Shown here piece after piece: positions 22,550 through 33,706 of a stretch of DNA of 45,067 nucleotides; position 1 is the stretch's first letter; every line of letters starts with the position of its first letter. Origin of the DNA: Krasilnikovozyma curviuscula (Eukaryota; Basidiomycota; Tremellomycetes; Cystofilobasidiales; Mrakiaceae). Location of the stretch: positions 1-45,067 of the forward strand of contig MVAQ01000179.1 of NCBI GenBank assembly GCA_014825775.1, in the 5' to 3' direction. The notes below the pieces were generated by a model. The model saw only the letters and a program-made list of their open reading frames with translations, searched no databases and was not told where the DNA came from. The position numbers and the translations under genes were made by a program.

Positions 22550-25052
22550 ATGAAGGGCACTTTTCGAATAAGCTCGTCGCTGAGTTCTCCGGCCAAGAGG
22601 TCCTCAGTCACTTCGTCTTCTGTGAGGTCTCCTCCTGTGCGTACCAGCAACAAGAAGTTCTCAACCTCAGCAGGACCCTCAACCTCACCCCGAACTTGGA
22701 AAGTAACAGTTCCTTTGGTCTCAGCTAGTGGTCTGCTCGCAACATATTTCCTTTTGCAGCTCTCTCCAAAATCCAGCCTTGATGCAGAAGTCACCTCGCA
22801 CTCGACCAAGCTCATCTCTACAGACGAGGTAGCTAAGCACACGACTGAGGATAATTGCTGGGTTATCATCAATGGAAAGGTGTGGGATTTGACCGACTTC
22901 TTAGAGAGTCATCCAGGTGGTGAGGACATCATACTGATGAATGCCGGGAAAGACGTGTCGTGAGTTCGTTCTTTCTTCCCGACAATTTAAGCGAGGATCA
23001 AGTCCTAATCATTTTACATACTCTTTCAGTAAATTATTTAACCCCCTTCACCCTAAAAACATCGCCGAGAACACACTCCCTTCATCAGCGTTCAAAGGTT
23101 TCGTTGACCCAGCCACTGTCAAACAAGAAATCGTCGTGGAGACAGATGATGAACGACGAGTGCGACTAGCTAGAGCCAGCATTCCTCTGATTGAGGAGAT
23201 GGTCAATATATATGATATTGAGGTGAGCATTGTCTTCGCGCTTTCGTTGTTGGCTCGAGATGCACTGACACAGATCGGTCATTCTGTCTGACAGGCTGTT
23301 GCTGCTAAAGTTCTGTCCAAGACAGCTTATGCTTATTATTGCTCAGCAGCTGATGGGCTTTACAGTACGTCACTCTGTCACTTCGCCCTTAGCCAGCATC
23401 TGAGACTGACATCGTGTTGTATTCATTAGCCAAGCGAGAAAACGAATACGCTTTCAAGGTGGGTACCTCTCTTCTTATTCATTTTCTCGTCGCTAAGTTG
23501 CCTGTCTATTTTTTTTCTCAGCGATACTGGTTCTTGCCTCGAATGTATGTCTGGTCACCTCTCTCTTCCACTCCACGCGCCATTGACTTTATTATCCCTC
23601 AGCCTGCACCACGTCTCCAAAATCGACCTCTCAACAACAATCCTCGGTATTCCTTCCTCTCTGCCAATCTTCGTCTCCCCCGCAGCACAAGCTAAGCTCG
23701 GACACCCTCTCGGAGAAGTAAACATTACCAAGGGGGCATATCGTAGTGGGATCCCCCAGTTCGTGTCCATCAACGCCAGCTGTTCCCTGGAGGAAATTTG
23801 TGAAGCCAGAGGTGAAGGTCAAGGGTTGGTGTTCCAGATCTACTTGGATAAGGATAGAGCAAAGAGTGAGAAGCTGGTCAAGAAGGTTGAAGGTTTGGGA
23901 TTCAAGGCGATTGTTTTCACGGTTGGTGAGTGTTGCGTTCTTCACACCTCATACTCTCTTAGTAACTGATTCCATGTCATTGGATCGATTTGGATCAACA
24001 GACAGTGCTGTTCCTGGCAAACGTGAAATGGATATCAGAGCCAAACCTGTCATGCCATCGTCCGCAACTTCTGTAAGTGTGACGACACACCCTGTGTCAC
24101 GAAAAAATTCCAAACTGATTTTTTCTATTCGTTTCCTGTTAGAATGGAAAGGCACAGAAACAGAATCTCGGTGTTGCCCATGCCATTTCGGGCTACCAAG
24201 ATGCTGATCTCAGCTGGGAGGACGTCAAAAAGCTCAAGAGTCTAACTGACCTTCCCGTAGTAATCAAAGGTGAGCTCTCACTGGTCTCCGAGAATCTGAG
24301 GCTGATGCATCATGTTCCCACCAGGTATTCAATGCGTCGATGATGTTGTGCTTGCTGCTGAGGCTGGAGTGGAAGGGTAGGCCATACGTCCGCAGTTCAC
24401 TGAGCCCTAAGAATACATCTCTCTGACTAAGAAAAATTTCGTCTATCCAGAGTAGTGATATCCAACCACGGCGGACGTTCCTGTGACTTGTCAGTCCACT
24501 CTCTCAACTTATAAGAATTGCCTTTCTGACATCTCTTTCTTCCTCCTTTCGCTAGCTCTCTCCCACCGATAGATATTTTATACGAATTGCGTCAAACTCG
24601 CCCTGATGTATTTGACAAACTCGAGGTCTTCATCGACGGCGGTGTCAAACGCGTAAGTTCTCTCTCCGTTGTCTTCCCCCCGCGCTGTGACAGACGCTGA
24701 AGTTGGATATACCTTGGAATCAGGGGTCCGATGTCGTCAAGGCATTGTGCTTGGGAGCGAAGGCTGTTGGAATGGGCCGACCGTACCTGTACGGTAATGG
24801 TGCGTACGGAGAAGATGGTGTCGCCAAAGTTTCACAGAGTACATCTTTCCCCTATTGCACAATCAACCATCCTTCTCCGAAGTATTCCTTCTAACCGTTT
24901 TTTCTCTTGCCTTGGATGCAGTCATCGGAGATGAAATTGCAATCACCATGCGCTTGATTGGTGCGACCAAATTAAGCGACCTGAAGCCTAGCTTGGTTAG
25001 GTTCATTGATCGCCCACCAGCTCCAGTCGTCCCACCTCTCTCGCAGGAGTAA
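22550..25052 (+). CDS. CYB2: L-lactate dehydrogenase (cytochrome), flavocytochrome b2
   Basis: Mitochondrial intermembrane-space enzyme that oxidises L-lactate to pyruvate and passes electrons to cytochrome c through FMN and heme b. Exons 22550-22959, 23030-23222, 23295-23364, 23430-23458 and at least eight more join in frame to TAA at 25050-25052. The ATG opens a Ser/Arg-rich presequence ([19 protein letters not shown]) and a hydrophobic sorting segment ([16 protein letters not shown]). Next come a cytochrome b5 domain with heme motif ESHPGGED and an FMN alpha-hydroxyacid dehydrogenase barrel. Barrel motifs are [17 protein letters not shown], the catalytic His in [26 protein letters not shown] and GMGRPYLYG. 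The usual SNHGGRQLD reads SNHGGRSCD here. An in-frame stretch upstream of 22550 lacks an ATG. Lactate specificity is inferred from the b5 fusion. Confidence 0.93.
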
Positions 25053-25374
25053 GAGTTTGTTTACAAGAGAGGGTTTTGGGTCGCTGGGGATGGTAACGAA
25101 AAAAAATGTGTGCTGAGTTCGGCGGTTTAGATAAGGACTATTATGGCCCTCGCAGTGTGACCATGACCATGAACCAGCTGTCCTGTGTTCTATGGGAAAG
25201 CATCCTTTGCCTTGTTTTCAGAGTCAGACAACAACATTTTCTGAGCCCACTTTACATCTTATCAAAGGCAAAAACCCACGTTTCGTTCGAGGTGCATCGC
25301 GCAGCTTCGGCGTGATTGGCTTTTTTTTATTTACTTTCGGGCAAAGCCAAGGGAGTCGTTCCGCGTGAGGCTAG
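25053..25374. other. Convergent 3' intergenic stretch
   Basis: Lies between the stops of CYB2 and the small membrane-protein gene, which converge. It is expected to be 3' untranslated sequence. I see no gene. Confidence 0.5.
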
Positions 25375-25710
25375 CTAGTCCAAACTTTGTCTAATACTAT
25401 ATGGTCGCTGGCTATAGGGCATTGAAGATAAGTGCTTTCTTTTTTCAAGGTATCTGTCTCTCATGAGTAGGAAGGTAACCAGACCCATGCAAAGGGCAAC
25501 CATAGAATAAAGGGCGAAATATGGAAACCGTTCTCTGATTGTATAATTGGAGAATAGATCGTCGGCGTGTTTTTCATGGTGTTCTTTTTCAATGATGATC
25601 TTAACGTGATTCTGGTGGAAGTGGTGTCGCCGGGGTGTAATGAGACGATGGAGGAAAAAAAAAGCGCCTCGTCCCGCTGTTTGACGCGACGGGCGGAAGG
25701 AGAAACGCAT
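25375..25710 (-). CDS. Small single-pass membrane protein, possibly mitochondrial
   Basis: A single-exon frame of 111 residues from a true ATG at 25710 to TAG at 25375. The N-terminus is rich in Arg and lacks acidic residues (MRFSFRPSRQTAGRG), as in mitochondrial presequences. A His-rich segment follows (RRHHFHQNHVKIIIEKEHHE), then one membrane helix (FPYFALYSMVALCMGLVTFL) and a basic end (MRDRYLEKRKH). Size and layout resemble small inner-membrane subunits or assembly factors, but I recognise no family. It converges with CYB2 and is divergent from CDC25. The long open frame and sensible topology support a real gene. An unseen intron cannot be excluded. Confidence 0.6.
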   Translation of the reverse strand: MRFSFRPSRQTAGRGAFFFLHRLITPRRHHFHQNHVKIIIEKEHHEKHADDLFSNYTIRERFPYFALYSMVALCMGLVTFLLMRDRYLEKRKHLSSMPYSQRPYSIRQSLD

Positions 25711-26653
25711 GGCTACCTTTTCACTGATTTCCTATTTTGGCTGTGATGCTGTATACTAACCTATGTATGTTGATCTGGTTTTATTGCTGAACCGTACAGT
25801 ACCTAAGCAAGCAAGGGAATCAGACCAGGGAGGTCTTGTTGGGTGAAATTGGTGCCGACGCGCGGGCGCTGCTGATTTTCATCGTCGATCGTCAGAAACA
25901 CTCGCACATTATTTGATTTTGATTTTATTCCCTTTTTTGCGCGTCTCCGCACTTTTCATGGGCGTCATTTGTGGTTAGCACGCAGCCTGGAGAAATCCTC
26001 CTTGCTCGCATACAGAGAAGCCTCCCTCTCGTATCTGAACCTTTCAATCAACCTTGCGGTTGCCGTCAACTTTTCACAGGCCAACTCTATCTCTTTTAAG
26101 GTTGGTCCCAGCCCCTTGCGTGCGTGTGTGCAGGAAATCAATAGCCTGAAGGCGAATTAGAGTCGAACTCTAATCTGACCCAAATTTCATTTCCTTCTAG
26201 CCCTCTGTCAAATAATCTCGCAACTTGCTCTCCATCCTCACCAGCACATCTTGCTACTCTCAGTCTTTACTCTTTCTCTAAGCCAGATCAGAAGATAAAA
26301 AAATACCATCAAAATAAACAGGGTGATTTGCAGCCTTCGTGGTGCTGTCTGTACCGATCTGTTGCGTCCGTTGAACGAGCGCCCTTCCATTGGCCGGAAG
26401 AATTCAGCTGTACCCAACTTTCTTCCTTTCGACTGTGCTCATCTCTGATCACTACATCATACAGTACAGTGAGTAACCTACTAGACAGAGATACAAAGAT
26501 AGTGTCTTTTCACTAGTGACACTACGCGAAATGCCGGGCCTGATTTCACTCCATCCCAAACAGACGTCATTGGCACCACTAAAAAGATCTTCAACCTGTT
26601 GCTTTATTCTCCCTCCGTTCAACATTAAACACTCAACAACGCAACCAACAACC
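25711..26653. other. Divergent promoter region and CDC25 leader
   Basis: About 940 bases between the starts of the small membrane protein and CDC25. The part before CDC25 is pyrimidine-rich and likely transcribed leader. A small hairpin (attagagt, cga, actctaat) lies at 26156-26174. An in-frame ATG at 26531 precedes the chosen CDC25 start. I see no gene. Confidence 0.45.
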
Positions 26654-28817
26654 ATGTCTTGTGCTGAGTTGCAGTCCTTTTTCTCATCCTCACCTCTCTC
26701 GACGACGTTACACAACCCGCGCCAGATTGGCGCCGCCGTTACCTCCTCTGGTCTTGCGGACAACACCAGCGACTTTTTCAGCAACCGCAGACACGAATTG
26801 TTCATCAGCAGTTGCCCTTCCCCTGTTCATTTCTCCAACCCGTTCGAAAATGGCTTCAAGAAAGATTTCCTTCCTACAGTGTCAGTGGTGGACAACGGAG
26901 ACGACGACGAAGACGACGAAGTGGGGTCTGACGTTGACTTGTCGTTCGCCTCTTCAATGTCACTTGGTGACTCCTCGTTACATTCGATGCCCAACTCACC
27001 CCTCTCAACGCGACCTGCCCTCTTCTTCACGAACACGTCGAGTTCAACCGATTCCAGCAAATCCACAACATCGTCCACATCCACTGATACCACCGTCAGC
27101 TCCCTCACGTCCTTGTTCACCGCCTCACCAAACTCATCTGCACCTTCGAGCCGCAGTGTATCACCTATCAACACGACAGCGCCTCTCAAGCGAAGACCAT
27201 CTCCAATCTCGTTCGCGCCCTCCACATCATCCATGAGAGGCTCTATAGGTCAACCACCATTCCCAACGCGTTCCGGTCTCGAAAGAACCGTCTCAGCAGC
27301 ACCTTCACTGCTCTTTGGTTCTGGATCTTCCTTCCTAAAGCCGGCCGTGGCAGCGTCGTCGTCTTCTTCACTCAACAAGAACAACCAGCAGCGCCGCAAT
27401 CAACCATACCGCCGGCCACCGCTGACGAACCTCCACTCTGCCAACGATATGAATCTTATATCTTCCGACAACGACGACTCTTCCTCATCTTCCTCATCAC
27501 CCAATCCCCAGCGCTTTTCGCCTAAACCGACCTTGACGCGCAAAAAGCTCGGCACACGACCATCCACCTCGTTGCTCATCCCAACGACAACTTCAACCCA
27601 CAACAATAAACCTATGCTGCCCTCTAACCAGCTTGGTCAGAGGGGACCGATACGGAGAGCGTTTTCAGTTTGTGCGCCTGGTGCGGCAACCCAGCCAGAT
27701 CCAGCGTCGATGATGATGAATGACGAGAAGAGTGGAAAAATCTTGCATTGCGAGAGGAGTCGAGAAGACGGGATTATGAGGGTCAAAGCTGATGAGGTCC
27801 GTAGTACTTCCCGTCTTTGCTACTGCGAACTGTTTACTGACGACCCCACCCCCACCGCCCGTCGTCGAACAGGTCCAGAAACTCATTTCTGGCACATATG
27901 CGTCCCAGATTGCGTCGTACCACATCATTGACTGTCGCTTCTTATACGAGTTTGACGGCGGCCACATCGCCGGTGCAGTCAATATCAACGACGAGGCCCA
28001 GCTCGACCAGCTGTTGCTCACCCCTGGAACAGGTATTAGTCAGTCTTCCCAGGTGCTACCATCGCCAAGTGTGTCTGGACAGCCGGACCATGCCGGAGAG
28101 ATGAAGAAGACCGTGCTGGTATTCCATTGCGAATTTAGTATGAAGAGGGCGCCGACATTGTGAGTTTGTTACTTTCTCCGAGAAGGTCGAGCTCAAAGGT
28201 GTACTGACAGTCTATTTCTGTTTCCCTATCTTTCAGCGCCAAGTATCTTCGATCCAAAGACCGAACAATTAACAGTCAGCACTATCCAGCACTGTATTAC
28301 CCTGAAGTGTACATCCTCCAAGGTGGTTACTGCGAATTCTTCAAACTGCAACCTGTACGTCGCTATCATTCACTTTAATTCTCTTCTCATTACTAACTAT
28401 CTTGATTTCAATTAGACCTCATGCGTTCCACAAGCGTACATCCCAATGGACTCAGTGAGCCACACCGCCCTTCGTTCAACCCAAATCAACTCCTTCCGCA
28501 AATTCGAACGCACGAAATCTTACTCCTCAGCTGAAACCACTACTACCACTACCGCATTCCTTTCCCGAACCTCTGCTATCCCCATAGTTCCAGCATCATG
28601 TTTGCCGCTCGCACTGGCAGCTGGTAACGTCGCTCAGTCTGGAAGAGGAATGGGTGGGAGAAAACCGATCCCACAAACGTTCATGAAAATGATGATGATG
28701 AATGACGATAATGATGATGATGATGATGATGATCAAGAGGAGGAGGTTATGAGCGGGGACGATGGAATCACATTTGGAGGCGAGCTAATGGTTAGCTGTT
28801 TTCAAAGTGCGTTCTAA
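26654..28817 (+). CDS. CDC25: CDC25 / Mih1 M-phase inducer phosphatase
   Basis: Dual-specificity phosphatase that removes inhibitory phosphates from Cdk1 and so drives entry into mitosis. Exons 26654-27796, 27873-28159, 28237-28354 and 28416-28817 join to 649 residues. A long Ser/Thr/Pro-rich regulatory N-terminus is followed by a rhodanese-type catalytic domain. Its landmarks are [20 protein letters not shown], the active-site loop [10 protein letters not shown] (Cys nucleophile, Arg phosphate binder) and the CDC25 signature [15 protein letters not shown]. The C-terminus holds an Asp run coded by GAT repeats. ATG 26654 has a good context (accATGtc); an in-frame ATG at 26531 would add 41 residues. 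The first intron has an unusual GTCCGT donor. Identification is secure because HCEFS and LQGGYCEFF are family hallmarks. Confidence 0.95.
28689..28733 (+). repeat. GAT/ATG trinucleotide repeat in CDC25
   Basis: Runs of GAT and ATG triplets code for Met, then Asn/Asp stretches in the CDC25 C-terminal tail. The array is interrupted at 28701-28710. Such arrays often vary in length between strains. Confidence 0.7.
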
Positions 28818-29178
28818 GAAACTCGACAAATCTCATGGATCCCCTCAACCCCTCACATAGCTTCACGAATCTTTTACGAATCGGACGACCCTATATATCT
28901 ATCGGATTAGATACCCAAATCCATCTAATATCTATTTGCTTGTTTACATATCTTTTACTCTCGCATCCGCCTAATTTTATCTCGCATTACATCCTTGCAT
29001 ACCGGAAGTTATATACCCTCATCGAAACCAATTCATTCCGGGACAGCGTTTGTTTCTTCGCAAGACTTTTGATGAAAATGTGACAAATTATAAAAAAGCG
29101 GAGGAGTTAGATTCTTCACTGTGCCTTTTCGCCCACTGACTGTTATTTAGCCTATTTTCACAAGTAGGCAATAGATTG
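28818..29178. other. Tandem intergenic stretch CDC25 to FCY1
   Basis: Holds the CDC25 3' untranslated region and the promoter of the cytosine deaminase gene. It is A/T-rich with short pyrimidine runs. I see no gene; one non-significant frame lies at 28835-29083. Confidence 0.5.
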
Positions 29179-29883
29179 ATGAGTTCTGATAAAAATGAAG
29201 TTGTACTAACCATTGACCGTTCTGCAGTGCTCTCAACAACTCTCACAGAAGAAGACCAAAAAAACCTTGCCGTCGCCGTCTCAGAGGCAAAGCTCGGTCT
29301 CTCAGAAGGAGGTATTCCCATTGGTGAGCACCCAGGCCACCTTCCTCTCGTTTATTCACCAACATGTTATCCGCTAATGACATTCTGGTCGGTTTGAATT
29401 GCAGGCGCCGTTATCTACCACCACCCAACGCAGACGATCCTCGCCCAAGGACATAACAAGAGGTGTCAGATGGGATCAATGATTCGACATGCAGAGATGG
29501 ATGCATTTGAGAGTTTGGGAAGAAGAGAAGGTGTCATTCAGTTGTTGAGTGAATGCACCGTATACTCGACGTTGTCGCCTTGGTACGACACACCTTCTCC
29601 TCATTGATGCTCCTCCCCTCCTTAAGAGTGATTGTGTTTTCGATGTTGTAGTATCATGTGTACATCCACCATACTTCTGTACCGCGTTCCACGAGTTGTC
29701 ATCTCGGAGAACGCCAGCTTCGTCGGCGGTGAATCGACCCTCTTGAACCCTCCCGCACCATTCAAGCCTAGGATACTTATTAATGCTGAGGACAAGGATA
29801 TGGAGAGCGTGATGAAGCAATGGATTGAGAGTGCAGAAGGATCAAAGGTGTGGAACGAGGACATTGGTCTCGAGAAAGCGTAG
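29179..29883 (+). CDS. FCY1: Cytosine deaminase (Fcy1 family)
   Basis: Zinc enzyme of pyrimidine salvage: cytosine plus water gives uracil and ammonia. In fungi the same enzyme turns the antifungal 5-fluorocytosine into its toxic form. Exons 29179-29323, 29405-29582 and 29652-29883 join to 184 residues. The zinc site is HAEMD (His ligand, catalytic Glu) and LSPCIMC (two Cys ligands). Around it the sequence follows yeast Fcy1: EGGIPIGAVI, GHNKRCQMGS, the VYSTLSPC strand, PRVVISENASF, and the C-terminal WNEDIGLE. The N-terminus is about 25 residues longer than in Saccharomyces. All introns have GT..AG ends and keep frame. Identification over other deaminases rests on the SPCxMC and C-terminal motifs. 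Confidence 0.95.
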
Positions 29884-30215
29884 ACTTTGACAATGATGAC
29901 GACGGGTTGATGATTGATATAAGTTTAATAATACGTTTGATTCTGATCTCAACTTGATACGCTTGCTGAGAGGATGTCGATTCGAGCGCCTCCAAATAAT
30001 TTAGATGGAAAATACCGCTTCTTTTTGGTTCTATCAACGAGGATGATTGCGTCGGTGCAACGAACAATATGATCAGAGCTATAAGGAAATGAGATATCAG
30101 GTGTTCGTGAGAACCTAGAAGTTTCCGCTCTTAGAACATCTCAGATAGCCATTGCTTGATTTCCCTTGCAAAGCCTGCCACAGTTAGGCTAGAAACCGTC
30201 ACTGTAGCTCCCGCC
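29884..30215. other. Convergent 3' intergenic stretch
   Basis: Lies between the stops of FCY1 and the isoaspartyl methyltransferase gene. Expected to be 3' untranslated sequence; no gene seen. Confidence 0.5.
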
Positions 30216-31327
30216 TTACGGCCACTGTTCCTGCTCATCGATCAACCCAATATACTGCAAGTTCAAAATGAAAAATGAAAAGTTAGTAATGCTTTCTTCC
30301 CAATTTCTCAGAGTGGAAGGCAAACCAGCTGCACTCACCCGGACCCCCATGACGTTCTCCATCTCAACTTTACCCTCGTGATCTTTATCAATAACCCATA
30401 TATTCTGTTCTTTACCACCACCATCCGCACAGATAGGCACAAACATCCTCCCTCCTGGCTTGAGCTGCGATATGAGCGTTTGCGTCGACGGGAGTGAGGG
30501 CGAGGCAGCACCGACGTGGATGAGGTCGTATGGTGCGTTGGGAAGATATCCTTCATTTTACCAATCAATTGTTAGACGAGGTCTGGGGCAGAGGGAAAGA
30601 ATGGACGTGATGGACAGACCTTTTCGACCATCTCCATAAATTACCTCAATCACCCCATTGCTCAACATCTCTCCAAGACCGTCAGCCCTGAGATTATATT
30701 CAGAAAGAGAAACTAGATCTTTCATATGGTCGATACCGATGATTGATATGTCTGTGGATGGATACTGAGCGCGGCAGAGGTGATAGAAGAGAGCAATACC
30801 TGGAACGACCCAATGATAGAGCCGTCGTCCGATCGTCACCACCGAGACCATGAGACAAGGTGAGGAAAAGAGAGACTTACAAACTCCACTTCCAGACCCA
30901 ACATCGAGCACCGAAAGCGACGGTGCCGTTGATGGAACTGATATCGCTAGTCGTTCGGCAAGGTATTCGAGAGCGAAAGCATGCATATGAGGGGCTGAGA
31001 TGGTCGAATTATATCCCTAATTTTTAATAAACCAAAACGAATCAGGTTGCGGATTAAATAACAGAAGGGAGCGGGAAGAGTGAAGACGCACGATGGACTG
31101 GGGAGAGTCTTGATAAGCCTCTCCTTTTCTCAGAACGTAATTGGCTCGATCTGTTGCTTTCATAGCCTTAAGTGATGTCCTCCGAGTCAGTTTAAGCTTG
31201 TTCGACAGGCTGAAGTGGGGGATGAACCAGAACACACCTCGAGCACGGACTGGGACTTGATGATTGAAGCGTTATGCAGGTTTGTTACCAGACCTACATT
31301 GCTAGTAGAGGAGCATCTCCATGCCAT
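30216..31327 (-). CDS. PCM1: Protein-L-isoaspartate O-methyltransferase
   Basis: Repairs age-damaged proteins by methylating L-isoaspartyl residues with S-adenosylmethionine. The start MAWRCSSTSNVGLVTNLH matches the family's usual MAWR start. Later exons give IIKSQSVLEAMKATDRANYV, then YQDSPQSI, then GYNSTISAPHMHAFALEYL. The SAM-binding motif is VLDVGSGSG, followed by a second conserved block (PYDLIHVGAASPSLPS) and LKPGGRMFVP. The last exon gives RYIGLIDEQEQWP, joined across an intron ending at TATATT. Introns are short and in frame. The frame stays open for 89 codons upstream to another ATG at 31594, so a longer form is possible. Gene symbol follows common use for this enzyme and is not species-specific. 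Confidence 0.93.
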
Positions 31328-32212
31328 CTTTTGATATACTAGAAGGGGGAGTATAGAAACCAGCTTTGGATTGGGTGGTGGATTGCGGGGCAAGTCGAAT
31401 AGGAGAACCAACTCTCTGGCAATATCAAACCACTTTGCCTTAGTAATTGAAGCTGTATTTCGATGCTGATTGTGATGCTGATTCCAGAGGGAAGGAGAAA
31501 GAGCGAAAACGCGTTTTAGGTTATAGGTCACGACGATGTTGCACAAAGGGACCCAGGATTCATCTGTCATAGACGCCACAGCACTTCGACCCATCAATGC
31601 TAATCATCGCAAACTTCCTGGTCGTGTCTTGTGGTGTGATGTCAGAACAACTGTTTGAATTCAAATTTACAAACCCAAAACAATCTTTCTTTCCCCACGC
31701 TGCAGTTCCTAGTGTATGATCTCGAGACGTATGCTAATAGAAACTAAGAAGAATACTAACTACAAAGATATTAGAGAAGGGAAATGAAGATGAGGGTTGA
31801 AGTGCTGAGAAGTGAGCGCTTGTTGGACCTCAATAAAGCGATCGATGGCGGTGGGATGTTGAGAGGGGAAGAACTAGTATGATAGTCGAAAAGGCAAGCA
31901 GAGAGAAAGGGTATAGGATAGAAGGAGTGTGCGAGTTTCGGATTGTTTAATGGAAAATGGCGCCTGGTTCCCTTCTGCAATATATGTTGTTTTTGGACAG
32001 GTTTGGGCGAAAGACCGGGTGCGGGTATTGGATTTCGCGTAGAAGAGCTAGAAGTTGCCAGGTGTGGATGATGGCCAACGTTTGGAAATGATGATGATGC
32101 AAAGGGCTTGTGTGGGAGGTTTGAAGAGACTGAAGATGGGTTTGAGCGGCTGGGTATTGATTCTTCAGCTTTTGCCTTTTTGTGAGGGTGGGCGTGGATG
32201 CTGTTTAGAAAT
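31328..32212. other. Tandem intergenic stretch, PIMT promoter side
   Basis: Between the methyltransferase start and the stop of the G-gamma gene. The first 267 bases are open in the methyltransferase frame. The rest has short frames only and should hold the promoter and the G-gamma 3' end. I see no other gene. Confidence 0.45.
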
Positions 32213-32647
32213 CTACATCACAGTACAACATCCCGTCGCCGGAGGTGCTACAAATCATACAAAACAAAAATGGTGTTAAACAAAGTGAGCTCAGACCAAC
32301 AGGAAAGATGGGAAAGTGGCGCCGCCCAAAGTCTCACCATACGGATCTTCGTTCTTTCCTACAGGTCCCCAAACGGAAGGCACCAGAGGATCCTTGGTTG
32401 TTTTGCAGAACCTAATCAAACTGTTCTCAAGAACATCGAAAGAAGCAACAGTTGTGAGTTTAAGTGTTCGCTATCTTCCATCCGCCCATTTTCTGGCGTT
32501 TCGCAAAAAGGGTCTCAGACCGCCTTTTCTCGACGAAGGAAAAACGTACCTCTGCGAAGCCTCGCTGACCTTGGCTCGAGGACGATTCAAGTCTTCTTTC
32601 AGACGTTGGTTGTGTTCCGTCAATCGTCGGAGTTTCAGTTCAGACAT
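32213..32647 (-). CDS. GPG1: Heterotrimeric G-protein gamma subunit
   Basis: Membrane-anchored partner of G-beta in receptor signalling (pheromone and nutrient sensing in fungi). Three short exons, 32550-32647, 32338-32420 and 32213-32247, join in frame to 71 residues, typical of G-gamma. The first exon is a coiled-coil helix ([20 protein letters not shown]). The second carries [19 protein letters not shown], a strongly conserved block in basidiomycete G-gamma proteins. The last exon ends GCCTVM before the stop. This is a CaaX box (CTVM) for prenylation with a preceding Cys fit for palmitoylation. The exons are too short to stand out as open frames, so the gene is easily missed. Symbol GPG1 is by analogy with Cryptococcus; a second gamma gene could exist elsewhere. 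Confidence 0.92.
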
Positions 32648-33706
32648 GGCTGTGGTAAGGTGCGTGCGGGTTAGTCGTTTTGGGCGGAGTCAACAGGGAA
32701 AGGGGAGGTTGCCATCCAGCATTCGCAGAGACGAGCAAGCGCATTAGGTCCAGCACAGAGATGAAACAATCGTTATTGGTAAGGATATCCAAGGTGTATA
32801 GGAAGCCAGGCGAGGGGAAGGGAGATACGAGGTCGGGTTGGCATCAGAAACGCCGGAACAGGAACTTCTCTCTCGTCGAATGGCGAACTATTTGGTACTT
32901 ACATTGCTTGTGCGGCCTCTGCGATGAACTCATTCTTCCCCTGACTACTCTTCTGCTAGATTCTGACTCAAAGGCGACGCTGAAGATAGAAAGACCAGGT
33001 CGAACGATGCGCAGGAGGAAACAAAAGAGGGGCGAAGATGAACATCTGATTCTTCCTTTTCAGCTCAGACATCTAAACTCACCTGTACTTTTGCTACCTG
33101 AGATGAATGCTGGGGGGTAAACCAAGAGGTAGTCCTGCTTGATGGGGCAGAGATGGACCTTTTTCTGGGTTGTGATGAGTGGGAGGGTGAAGGCAGCCAA
33201 CGAACAATGGGAACGAGCGATAAATTGGTTGTCTCGTAACAGGCGCCGCCACACGACCTCGAGCCATTTCACTCTCGAAATGGCGTTACTGGCTCTCACT
33301 GCTGGCTTCAAAAGCAAAGATATGAGTTGTTAGGAAAATAGGATCAAAATGGACATTGAAAACAGCGACTGCAGTATTGCAGTTTTATTTGGTCCGCGCT
33401 CCATCAAGCATCTTTTCCTATCACAGCGGTCCTTCCCAAGGTCACTCGCAGACAGAAAGTGGAATGATTCCGATTCAAAAATGAACAATTCCTCCTTTCA
33501 ATCACTTGTAAATAAAAAGCGCCAACGGGATCGAGAAGAAGGAAAGAAGGGACTTGACACCAGACCCCTTCCCAAATGGATAAACCATGATTTCAGCTGC
33601 TACTTCTCTCAACACACAGTTTGATAATTTTATAACTGATAGCCTTCTGTGGTACAGCTGGGCGTCCTCAAAAGGTGACAACTGCTTTCCAACCACCGTC
33701 ACACCT
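32648..33706. other. Tandem intergenic stretch upstream of G-gamma
   Basis: About 1.06 kb between the G-gamma start and the stop of the RPAP2/Rtr1 gene. Frames seen (for example 32680-33120 +) lack an ATG start and family features. It is likely G-gamma promoter and leader plus the 3' end of its neighbour. No repeat or RNA gene seen. Confidence 0.45.

Noticed and set aside
26156..26174. Hairpin attagagt-cga-actctaat before CDC25 as a regulatory RNA
   Set aside because: Arms of only 8 bases occur by chance in 45 kb, and no further structure is seen.
32198..32747. Two overlapping plus-strand frames of about 145-160 codons
   Set aside because: They are antisense to the G-gamma exons, which spell a full conserved protein with a CaaX end.
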